Assembly: GCA_029747015.1 (NCBI GenBank)
Contig: JAKOGI010000053.1
Coordinates: 25,001-89,000, forward strand
Direction of reading: 5' to 3'
DNA length: 64,000 nt
Source: Carnegiea gigantea
Taxonomy: Eukaryota; Streptophyta; Magnoliopsida; Caryophyllales; Cactaceae
Shown: positions 36,149-48,400 of the stretch, piece after piece
Layout: each line of letters begins with the position of its first letter
Position numbering within the stretch: the first letter of the stretch is position 1
Made by a program: the position numbers and the translations under genes
The notes under the pieces: generated by a model
What the model saw: only the letters and a program-made list of their open reading frames with translations
Databases searched by the model: none
Told to the model about the DNA's origin: nothing

Positions 36149-37730
36149 TGGTGCTACTAAACATCATCTACATCCCACCTCCATTCTTCTAAATCCGTGT
36201 TTAACTCATCTCAGTGTACTAACCCCAACTCCGAAGCTCAAATCCAGGATACCACCAAAAATAATAATTTCAATTAGACACACTCAAAGACCGCACACAA
36301 ACATGAAACACAAACAGATGAATCTACTGTCGTACCCAGAACAAAAGGTCATTCGAACTCATTGGAACAAGCTTCAAGGAATTAAATCCACGACCACAAG
36401 ACAGAAAGGTCTCAAACTCGCATATCCAAAAGCTCCAAACAGGCGTGAAAGAGCAACACATTTGAGCAATCACTCACCTTCTATTCCTGGATTCTTGAAA
36501 ATTCATAGCCATCTTTATTTTCGTCATTCTATAACTCACATCACCACCATTCCCATCGCTCTCCTTCATGGGTATGCTCATCTCCAATGCCCAATTGAGA
36601 ATTATCAAACTTTTGACTAGGAGCCAAGCATAGTTTGAAAGTAATAATATGAGCATTGAAGTTGTATCACATGAGTCAGGAAATGAGTGGTTACTGGCAT
36701 TACAAAAGTGCAACCCTCAACACTAGCAAACACTAAGTATAGTCAAAACGGGGGTAACATCAAATTACAGGAACTTACATGGAAAGTCATACAAGAGAAG
36801 CAGCTCATTCCCCCTTCTACTTTCCCTTCTCTCCAGGCTTTCAATGTGATAGGTAGCAATGAATATATGTATGCCAAGTTGAAGATCACCTCTTGCTTCG
36901 AAAAGGTTCATATGTGCCCATATAGAAACGGGATGGTATGCTCTACATATTAATTTGAGACTTTTCACAGGAACTTGCACAAGCCAAATCTGAGTTACAA
37001 ACCCCCCACTTCTCATATATTATCTAAAATCTCATAGATCATCTAGAATTCCACCCCAAATGAGTCATTGAATTCAATAGAAGCTATTAAGCTTACTAAG
37101 TTTGGTATTTTCTTGATCCATAATTAATGCAAAGCTCATAAACAAGTTCCTAAATTGTATATTTATCTTCTTTTCAAGCTAAAGGCTTCATGAAAGTCCA
37201 TGATCAATCTCACTCAATCTTTATTGCTCTTTACACAATTACTAAAAATGCTTCCAAAAATCACGAAACTCAAAATACTCCACCAAACTTCATGAGATCT
37301 TACAGAAAATTCAAAAATAACGTGAACAGTCTATAGTAAAAGTTTTAGAATTTTCCCTCCAAGTATACACTGCACAGAAATTGCAAAAACGATCTGATTT
37401 ACACCTAAGCAGGTCAGTTCACTTCAAAAATTTACAACTTTCAGGGAGACTTACAACCCCAGTATGAAAATATTAAGAAGTCCCCATCCGAATCTCTTCA
37501 ATTCAATTTCGCTCAAATCCTTAGCCCTAAAATTAAGGGGGCATTACATGAGCATGGAACCTAGTGACTTACAACTTGGACATATACAGCATGTTTTCAC
37601 ATCCCACAGCTCAGGAAATATATTTCAGATCTATATCATGTCACCATAATAGAGCCAATTCCCGTACTTAGTGAAAGTACGGTAAGGATTTCTTTCAAAT
37701 TACAAGTTTCGAGGACGAAACTTATTTTAA
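36149..37730 (+). other. Internal region of the LARD-like element, right part
   Basis: No coding domain was recognised. The open frames of 60-105 codons have no motifs. The stretch ends in CGAGGACGAAAC and the polypurine tract before the 3' LTR. Confidence 0.5.
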
Positions 37731-37741
37731 GGGGGGAAGGC

Positions 37742-38188
37742 TGTAACGGTCTGACCCTAGTATTCATATTAATTACATTAAATTATCTTAATTACGAATT
37801 AATCACGTTGGGTCCCGCATTTCAATCCAGCATTTTCTCATTTTAATTCAACATTTTTTTTATATGTATTTGTACCATTGCATATTGAATCGGCAGAATG
37901 GCCTCGAAATGAACTTTTGGTTACTCCTAAAATAATTAATTAAAATTCTAATGAATAATTGAACGTCTGTTAACATAAAAATATCTCTCAAAATTTTTCA
38001 GCCAGGGTTTAAAAATCTTTCGATGTGGATGTAAAGAGAAGGAAAAAGAACAAAGTAAAACAAATCAAGATAATAACAATAACAATATTAATATCAATCA
38101 ATCCCTCCAAAAAAAAGGGTCAAAGGTCAAAGTCGGTTTGACCGACCCCCAAAAAAAAAATCTAAGATTTTTTTTACTTTACTTTTAG

Positions 38189-38244
<56 letters not shown>

Positions 38245-40304
38245 GGGGGGCTCACGCACACACACACCATACATGAGAGAGAAAAGAGAGGAGAAAGAAA
38301 GAAGAGAGGGGAGAGAGAGAGAGATAGAAAAGAGAGGAGAGAGAAAGAAAAGAGGAAAAGAAGAAGGAGAAAGAAGAAGAGATTAAGGTTTTGATTTTGA
38401 AATAAATTTAAGGTGAGTAATTCTTGATTTCTCGACCTAAAGATTTGAATTTGATGTTTTAGGATTTAATAGTTTGGAGCACTAATGTCAACTGGTAGAA
38501 ATCAAACACACAATTTCATGTTTAGTTGAGATATTTTTGACTGAGTGTCGTGACTTGATAATTATGTTATGAATTCATCCAATATGGTTTCGAAGTTATG
38601 AATTTTAGATTATATCTGCCCGGTGAAAATATGGTGAAATTCGGTTAATGTGTTGATTATTGTGAGCTATTGGGTTGGATAACATTGTGATAATTTTACT
38701 GTCGAATATACATATTATTTGGAGATGTGTGATAAAATTTCATGACTTTGGATGTACACTTTGTGAGTTATGAATACTAAGTGTGTAGTTTAGGATTTAT
38801 GGATTCTGATTGGAATGTTACATTTGACAAATATGACTATATGATTTCATTACGTTACGTTTTTGGGGAAAGTGCTCATGTCTTGACCGAGGCTATTACA
38901 GAACGTTCTAGAGCTATTGCCATAGTAGTGACTGTTGTTATATGGTGATGTAAAGTTCGATGCTGAGATGCAGTTTAAGCCTAAGCTTAAAGCATAACAT
39001 TGAGTCGTCAAAGGAACCAATAATGGCACCAAAAACGTTAATAATAATTCGGATAAAAATGACCATATTTGAAATTAGGCAATAGCAAAAATAGTACTAA
39101 CAGCAATGACCCATAATGATGTTAATGCTAATAGTCTACAAAATAACGACAAGTAACGAACTTATGAATAATGTGATGATAATGTCATTACCTCATTTCA
39201 AATTTATGACATTCATTAAGCGATTGTTTAGCAGTATAAAGGAAAGAAATGAAAACAAAAACAAAATAAAGTCAAGACAATAACTTTTTTTTACATGCTA
39301 ACGATTAGCACAAAGTTCAAGGGATTTAAATTATCTATTAAACCAAAAAATCCAAACAAATTTCATGACCTTGCACTAATCAAAAAAAGAATTACATATG
39401 TAAAGCAGGAATGAGGTCAAATCTGTCGCTTCAAGCAGCCAACGCACATTCTTCATTGTAAAGGAGAGAGAATCTCAAAGACCAGGTACGTACATTACCT
39501 ATGTTCATAAAAAACTCACAAGGTTTTCAGCAACGAGAAATTAATACAAAATTCATTTAATGAACAATTTCTCAATGTTTTGTCACATAAACAAGTGGCC
39601 CCGCCAATTACCAATTATCAATTATCAGGGCTTATGCCCATCAATATACCCGCGCACGGCATCAACTTAGGCTTTTCGATCGGCCTGGGGGGTGAGCACC
39701 TAAAGTATGATCATTTCAAGATGTACATCGACCAAGGGGTCCACTTTCAGATAATAATCAGCAAGTCAAGTTTACTTATACATTCTCTCTCTCCTGTTTG
39801 CAAAACAAAATATTTTGAAATGCGGTCGGCCCAACTAATTTCACATAAAACTTATTTTATTGCATGAGAATGTACGTATTGAGTTTCGGCTCATCATTCG
39901 CATATTTTCCTGTTTTCTATTTTAGGTATGGGATCCGTAAACCTCCCATCATCCTAGCAGACCAGAAGGCACCAAGAAGCAAACAAGAGTTGCAGGGTTT
40001 AATGAGCAGTAGCTAATTGAATGTTCACAGTGATGGTAGGCAGTACCCTGGGGAATTGCATCTAGTTGTACTTTTGAACATTGGAGTCGATGGAACTTAG
40101 GATTGATATGCTAAGTTACCACGTACATTATGAATTGCATAAGGGAACAAATATTTATTTCATTCTAAAGTTAGTAAAGCAGGTAGCCTTGTTCCATCCT
40201 GAAACGGCGGTAACGCCTCCCTTCAAAGCAAAAGTCTTCCGCTGTAAATTAATACATTCATAGTTAAGTTAGAGTAATCAACATTAGCCATTGGGGGCAT
40301 TACA
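37742..40304 (+). repeat. 3' LTR of the LARD-like element
   Basis: It matches the 5' LTR from end to end with scattered substitutions. The main indels are in the TTGACC block (near 38120-38150, where the palindrome of the 5' copy is missing), the TA microsatellite (38191-38242) and the GA tract. Confidence 0.85.
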
Positions 40305-40309
40305 ATTGT

Positions 40310-43300
40310 AATTTAATGAGTTTGAAAAGTCAAGTCATAAATAGACTTTCATTTGATCAAATTAATTTTCAAAAATAATTAACGTTCAAAAGAATATAGT
40401 AACCAACTTCCTATTCTGATTAGAAATTGATTTATTTTCTTTGCAAATAAAGGATAAATTTGTTGATTAATAGCCATACAACACTTACAAAACATATCAA
40501 ATCCAAATGATTACAATCTAAAATAACAAATTAAATATTTCATTTAAGAAAACTAATTGCTAACACGCTGATCGCTAGTCTTCCACTCACTCATTGTTTC
40601 TTGGTGCAGCCTTTGGGAAAGAGATTCGTGGATCGAGTATAGTTTCCTTGTGAAAAACATTTACCTGCTATCATGGATTGTATCCGGTAAATTAATAACA
40701 ATCGAAAGCCTACAATGCAACCAATCAACAATTTCATCCCAGATCTGACGAAAATTAGGCTAAATTTATTGAAACTCAACAAAAGAAAGACACAGTACCA
40801 CCCATCCAAAGGGGGAAACCAACTCTTACAAATATAGAGACTAAATGTAAACTTAAAAAAACAGTATGAAAAAACATTGTAATTGAAAATATAGGGCTCG
40901 CCATTGGCAAATTTGCTAATGGTAACTCTTTTCGACCACAAGAGATTATGGTTTCTTCTAAGACAAAAGGAGGAAGTGAGAGAAGATGAGGCTAGGGTTT
41001 AACAGAAGTTTAGCTTTCCGATTACAAATTCTTATAGTAACTGATTCTATTTTTTATGATTTAACATTCATTTTTAGTTAAAGATAGTACATTCTTTTTC
41101 TCTTTTTGTGTGTGTGTGATTAGATCGATAACTAGAAATGCTATATTCCATGAAAACATTTTAGTGAAGGAAGACAAGAAAAACAAAAGAGCGGTGTGTA
41201 TCATGTGTGTGCTTGAGAAAGAGAGAGAGTGAGAGAGAGAGTGAGAGAGATTTCAAATGTGAACCTTTATGTACATGAGAGATCTTTTAGCGACTAACTA
41301 AAATATCAATATCAATGGCTACATTCTATCTTCCAGCTTTGTCATTACATGGCAAGTTTTAATATTTAACGACTTTTAAAGGACCCATACAATTCATGCG
41401 TTTTACATTTATGTTGATTTATTATTAAAATCAAAAGCAAACTTAAAGTTATACAAATGCGAAGAGGTGTTTCCTATATATATTTAATATAGATAAATGT
41501 GGGTATAGATATATATATGATAACATTAGTTACATTAATATTTATATTTATGATGTATTATGGCAGAAAAATACATACGACTGAAGCAATAGTGCCAATT
41601 TGGTAAAGGGGAGAGAATGCAAACCTATTTGCAGGGATGGGACATGACATAAGCGTTGCTCGAAGTTGTGTTGCTGGTAGAAGACATCTTAGGGGGATGT
41701 GATCTTGAAAATGTTGGCAGGAGAATAGGATATTAATGGATGGTAACTAAAGAAATGTTGACATAAGTAGTTTTTTGCATTTTTAATATTGATTTTTCTT
41801 CCTAATGATATGTCGGAAGAACAATGGTTTTTGAGATGTTTATATCAATGTAATTTTACATGAATATAGTATTAAACAAAAGTAATACTATCCTACGTAA
41901 TATATCGTAATCTACGTGCATAATAAATTTTGAGATATTGGGAGTAATATAATATTATATGAACATAATATTCGAAAAACAAATATTTACTATTCTTAAT
42001 TTTTAAATGATATTCATTAAAACAGTAATTTGAGAAACTAAATTGTATTCTTGAAAAAGAAAAAAGACAAAACTATGAATTAATTATTTTAGAATTTGCA
42101 AGCATGACAAGTGTCAAAAGCATAGGGGTTTTTGTTTTGTTCTAATATATACTAGTTCTTTACCCATGCATTGCATGGACGGTATTCTAAATCGTTAACA
42201 ATCGTTTCCTATCATATTTGTTGATGATCAATTGTAATAGTGTAATTTTCATAGAGTTCATAGTAATATCATCTGCATTGCTTTATTTGACTTTAAGAGA
42301 CCCTTAATAATACTTTATTCACTAAATATTTAATGTAATCTTCTATTTTTCTACAAATCATAAGAGCAAATCATATATAAAATTAAAGAATATATAGCTA
42401 GTTACATAATAATAGAGATATTTATATATTTCCTCAATTATATATAATGCAATCCAACAAAAGAAAGCTTTCACCAAGGGGGGGGGGGAACGAATGAAAG
42501 CCAGTAAAAAAAAGGTTGTAGCTTGTTAGGGGGGGGGAAAAAAAAAGACACATCAAATATGCATTACTTGTTTGATTAGAGTTGGTTGGCACAAAATCTA
42601 ATTAGCTATAATTGATACATATATTTTCTAAATGCAAAGTTTATATAAAAGGCATTTTATATAAATTTCTTCAACAAGAAAAAGTAGCAAATGATATCAT
42701 TTATTTACATTATTGTATTAATTAGCAGGAACATTTTGACACTAGTTGATGGGAAATCATGAAGCATGTTTCTTCATTCAAGGGCATTGTTCGATTCTTG
42801 AATCTTTTATATTACACAATATGATTTTCATTTCTCAACTTTTGAATCTCTGTTATTGCACAATATAATTTGCATTCTTCTCCTTGGATAAAACTGTGGA
42901 ATCATTTAAAGAAAAAACTAATTATCAATAATATGGAAATCACCCCTTTTGAATGATGTACTAAATTTATGGATCGAATGCAAAAAAGATGTGAACATAT
43001 CATGCATCATCCTATCATATAAAATCTAAAAATGAAATTAAATTGGTTTTTGATAAATATTTATTTAATCTTTAGTAATTAACACATCAATGCACCGATA
43101 TGTTATCTTGAACTTGGGTCAGACTTTTAGAACTCTATAATATCTATGGATTCAAGAAATATAAAAGGGAAGCAAAAATACATAAAAATGTAACACTGTT
43201 ACACCAATCATGCAAATAATATATGGAGAATGAGCCAAATGTATTTCACAACTCTATAAATATATAGGATGAGAGAAAAGTAGAGAATAAGGATATACGT

Positions 43301-44949
43301 AACCTAAATCGAGATATCCCCATTATGTTGGTAATTCATATGATGTCATCTTCTTCAAAACACGGTTATCAATTCTACTTACCCTCTCCTTCCACGTAAT
43401 TTATTAAAAAAATAAACAGTTACAATGTTACCACTGCCCCCCCCCCAAAAAAAAGCTACTCCACAGTAGTGTGCATTTTAATACAGTTTTACAAGTCAAA
43501 CAGAAGGTATGTGGCAATACAAAGAATAGGAATTAGTTATAGACAAAAGTATATCTCAACAGTTACAAAGCCATTGATTACAAACACTAATTACTAATTA
43601 AGTAAATGTTAATATTTAAATGTTTAAATGTCACCAATCAATCATCCTAACACATTTCAAGAAAGGCAAGCTTGAAACTAAAAAAATAATCAGTATTAAG
43701 AAATTAATGTTGACAAAAGATTTAACAAATGTTCTTAATAAAATTTGTACTTTTACAAAAGACAATCAACAATTAATAGGTTTATCATGATTAAATCAAT
43801 TGTGATTAAAAATATAATAAAAGTTTATGTCAATTGTCAGATAATTAAGTTTTCCAAGTTTGACTCTTGTGATCCCTAAGCAATCAGTTACTTTGCTAAA
43901 AAAACAAAGAATTATTGTTTACTGTTTCTTTGCATCAAAATGCAACTATTGCTTATGTTTATTTACGGAATCTAACAAGCATAGCCCCTTTTTTTTTGTT
44001 TCACTGTGCCCAATAAATTTAATTCATAAATTTAAGTTTGTGATATAGAGATTCTCACAAATTAATCAACTGTATTCAACAAATACTTTAAGTGAGACAT
44101 GCCATCATATTAGGGTATTAGTATATACGGAATGTACAAAATTAGTGAAAAAAATATAATATTTTTGTCATATATTCAAAAGTACACTTTCAATGGAAAT
44201 AAATATTTTAGTTATATAATAGTAATAGTTTTAAGTTACTATGTAACATTTAATAAAACGTAATATCTTTTGACATGATCAAAACATAAAAAAAAAATGG
44301 ATATTTTTGCTGCAATTTGTCATCCATGTATAGAATGTCATCCCCCTAGCTGATAATCTTATTATTTTCATCTTCTTTATAATTTCTAAATATGACAAAC
44401 CATTCATAATTATCATTGTATAGGAGTATATTCCATGCAAAAAAACATGTAATAATTTTTCATAGTCAAAACACTATTTTAAACCGAAATGGATATTTGT
44501 ATGCTGTTTTACCTCTGATAAAATATGACTTAATTATGTTGATACTTTTGGCTTATCTTCATAAAACCTAAATATGACGACTTATACTTTCGATGCTTTT
44601 TTTTGTGACATTCACTTTATCTTTCTTTGCTAATTTTTTTCCCCAAAACTTTTAGATCCCTTAAAGAAAATTGTACAAAGTGAAGAACACATTCAATCCA
44701 AATTCACAATATATTTGTTCAATCACAAATCGACAAATATCATTCAATACTCCTCACAAAATTAGAACAAATTAGTTTTAGAAATACACATCCAAACTTT
44801 AAAAACAAAATGCTGTACAATTTCACCAAAATAAGGTATATATGAACCTAAATGAATGAGCCACCTAAGCATCCTACATAATCATCCTACATTAAAACAA
44901 AGCTATATAAGCACCCTCCATGTCACTTAATACATTCACTCAATCCAAC

Positions 44950-44950
<1 letters not shown>
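40310..44950. other. AT-rich intergenic DNA
   Basis: No convincing gene was found. On the minus strand 40500-41010 has a leader-like start (an AAACCCTAG motif followed by a CT-rich stretch near 40950-41000) and an open frame of 116 codons (40591-40941) without known motifs. It could be a gene fragment. GA-rich tracts lie near 41215-41250 and G tracts near 42480 and 42530. Confidence 0.5.

Positions 44951-44951
<1 letters not shown>

Positions 44952-45009
<58 letters not shown>
44952..45009. repeat. TA microsatellite
   Basis: About 28 uninterrupted TA units. Similar tracts sit in both LARD LTRs (27891-27960, 38191-38242). Confidence 0.95.
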
Positions 45010-45013
<4 letters not shown>

Positions 45014-45470
45014 CAATACAGAGGCACACAGAGACTAATACCACACCAGATCAAAAGAAAAACCTAAGACCACAAAATCCCATACAAACAGTAGAAGATT
45101 GATGTAACACCAGACACAATCAAAAGAAGTCCGCGTCCATGACAGAAGATTAATCTAGAATACCAAATGTTGTCTGTCAACTGGAAACCAAGCATATACA
45201 TATATAACTGGGATTACGATCAGCTTGTACGACCAATTTACAGCTGCAAGTTCTACCAATAACTACAATTCAAAGCGTAGACACCGAAGAATTTTCTCCT
45301 CTTCCACATGCCAGAGGCTTTCCCTATTTGGCTGCTCTACTAAGTTTAACATGACTTGTCTTTACATTGGATGCATCACATAGACCTTCGAGTTCCAAGT
45401 AATTACAAAAATCTATACAGTTCTACCATCATCAGCACAAAAGAAATGCTGTGCCAACCAAAATAACTCA

Positions 45471-48400
45471 TTAGCAGCACCAAAAAAGTGCGTTACCAAA
45501 ATACTTCAAAGTTATCTCAGCTTCAGTCAGCTCCAAAAACTTGGCTACTTCCTTGTACAAATCTGATCCAGCAGCATTATCTGAAGAACAGTTAAATCAA
45601 TTTATTGATATCTATCAGTGAGGAGAATACAAGAAAGAAGCTGAATCCATTTAAATTTGCAGCCAAAAAACACATAAAGGGGAATCACCAAGGCAAGTAA
45701 ATAAAACAGGACAACATCTCAATGTGCCAACAATTAAAACCAACTGTTACAAATAGAAAACCAAGTACCGTATATTTGGAAAGGTTTGCGGGTACATATG
45801 ACTTCTGAAAGTAGAAAGATAAAATAGATCACACGCACGTCATCATCCAATGGTCGTTGAGAAACAGAGACGGCAGACTTCGTATGGGTATCAGATCAAG
45901 TAGAAGAGTTTCAGTAGGCATGTGTAATGATGCAGGCAAAAGGGTAGAAGCAGGTGCCAAGCACGAGTTGTTATTACCGGGAAATAAGATGGAGTTAGTT
46001 AGCTAGTCTGTTAAAAGGGGGGTCCACAGTAGTTGAGTTTGCTAGGTTTGTTTCCTTGTTGCATTGCCGTTATAAAGAGAGAGGAAGGATATTGTAAGGG
46101 ATCATCCATGAATGAAACCATCCAATTTTCCCACTCATTCTTCTCTGAATCTCTCTCTCTCTCCTCTGAGCTGCCAACCCAGCTCTATTCTCTACTTTTC
46201 TCCCTCCTCCGAGGCAATCCCTCCTGGGAAGAGCTAACAAATTAGTATCAGAGCAAATCCTGGAACCCTGAATTTTCTCTCACATCGATCGATTGGCTAG
46301 TATCTCCAATTGATCCAGCCTACAATACATACAACACAAATATCCTTCTATTCGATTGTTGAATTGTACCTTCAACAATCCAGCTTGCAATCTCAACTCC
46401 AGGGACTGCTTCAAACTCAAATCCATGGCTATTTCAGATAATACTAGATCGAATGATAGCCGTAGATGGGAAGAGCTGTATCAGCAAATGCAGCAATCAA
46501 TGACGACATTTCAAGAACAAGGGTGAATGACCAGCTGAGGGAACATATTACTGGACTAAGCAGGCAGGTTCTACAGATCGCTAACAACTCTGCAATGGGA
46601 AGTGGATCATCTGGAGGTAATAATCAAAACTCTCTTTCAAGATTGTCCAAGATTGATTTCCCTAAGTTCGGAGGGAAAGATGTACAAGGATGGGTTTATA
46701 AATGTGAGCAGTTTTTTAGATAGCATCTCTGACAATATGAAGGTAAAAATAGTTGTTATACATTTAAATGGGAAAGCATTATTGTGGCACCAGTCTTTTG
46801 TGAAGAATAGGGAAGAGTGGTTGGAATAGGAGTAATATAAAAGGGCCATTGTAGCCAGATTTGGGGCAGGCTTTTGATGACCCCCTGGCTGATTTAATGA
46901 AGTTGAAACAAACTGGTACATTGGAGCAATACCAGGAACATTTTGATGCATTATTAAACAGAGTTGATTTTTCGGTGTATCATGCTATTATTGTTTTTTG
47001 AGCGCGCTAAATGATGAAATCCAGGCAGCAGTCAGAATGTTTAGACCTCGAACCTTGCATGATGCCTACTGCTTGGCTAAATTGCAAGAGGCAACTGTAA
47101 CCTCTATTGCAAGAAGGACCAAACCAATATTGGAAACACCTCCATCATTCACAAGAAATGTGGGGACACGTACCAGAGACTTACAACCTTATAATCCTGG
47201 TTCTTCTAGATCTACTATTTCTGCCTACTCATCTAAAAGGAATAATTCATATCAACACTCTACTTCTTTTACCTCTCGACCTAGATCTAGAGGAAGACTC
47301 TTAAGTCCCAAGGAGATTGAGGAAAAGAGAGCCAAGAATATTTGTTTTTACTGTGATGAGAAATTTCACCCAGGCCGTGTAAAGCTCAAGTTTATAGGCT
47401 TGAGATAATAGAGGAATCAGATGAAGAATTTCAGGAAGAAGCGCAGCTAGAAGGAGAACAGGAAGGGTTGGAGGAGGAGACACCTCAGATATCTCTGCAG
47501 GCACTGGCAGGAGTAAATACTTACCAGACTATGAGGTTGGTAGGCAGAATAACACTCTACAAATTTTAATGGACTCAGGGAGTACACATTATTTTTTGGA
47601 CATGGATGTAGCAAGAAAGTCGCACTGTCACCTAAAAAGGATTTCCCAAATGCTAGTGACAGTGACTGATGATAATAAACTCACCTGTGATGCAATGTGC
47701 AAAGGGTTTACTTAGAAGCTACATGGGGAAGAATACAAGGCAGATATGATAGTGGTGGCCTTGGGTAGTTGTGAAATGATTTTGGGTGTACAATGACTTA
47801 CAACACTGGAACCAATTTTGTGGGATTTTGAGAAACTCAGGATGGAGTTTAAATACAATGGTAAGAAACAGGTACTTAGAGGATCCAACAAGACTGCAGT
47901 AGAGTGAATGGACAGCAGAGGGTTAAAAAAAGGAGATAGACAGATGTGCACAAATTTTTGCTGTGCAAGTACAGCCTGTGACACAACCATCTGTTACCTC
48001 AGAGGATATTAATCCCATTTTTTCTGAGCTATTAACTGAGTATCAAGACATTTTTGAGGAACCCAAGCAGCTTCGTTCATACAGGTTCCATGACCATAAA
48101 ATTATTTTGAAAGAAGATACTCATCCTGTGAATGTGAGACCATATAGATATCCTATCTTGCAGAAGGACATCATTGAGAAAATAGTAGGAAAAATGTTGG
48201 AAGCTCGGGTAGTAAGATCCTCACAAAGCCCTCATTCATCTCCTATTGTTTTAGTTAAAAAAAAGATGGTTCATGAAGACTATGTGTTGATTATTGACAG
48301 TTAAACAAACACAATATCATGCATAAGTTTCCCACTCCAGTGATTGAGGAACTTGGAACTTCTGGATGAATTACATGGTGCTGAGTTTTTTTTCAAAGAT

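Larger units (their letters stand above)
27406..40304 (+). mobile_element. 12.9-kb LTR element with 2.6-kb LTRs and no recognisable gag-pol (LARD-like)
   Basis: The 5' LTR (27406-30036, 2631 bp) and 3' LTR (37742-40304, 2563 bp) start TGTAACGG and end GTTACA/ATTACA, and are nearly identical over most of their length. A perfect 5-bp target duplication ATTGT flanks the element (27401-27405, 40305-40309). A primer site TGGTATCAGAGCCAGG (initiator Met tRNA type) is at 30041-30056. A polypurine tract AAGGGGGGAAGG just before 37741 follows a GAGGACGAAAC motif often seen there in Ty3/gypsy elements. Without the nested LINE the element is about 10.7 kb. The interior lacks recognisable gag, protease, RT or integrase, the hallmark of large retrotransposon derivatives (LARDs) that move in trans. 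A heavily decayed coding element is the alternative. Confidence 0.88.
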
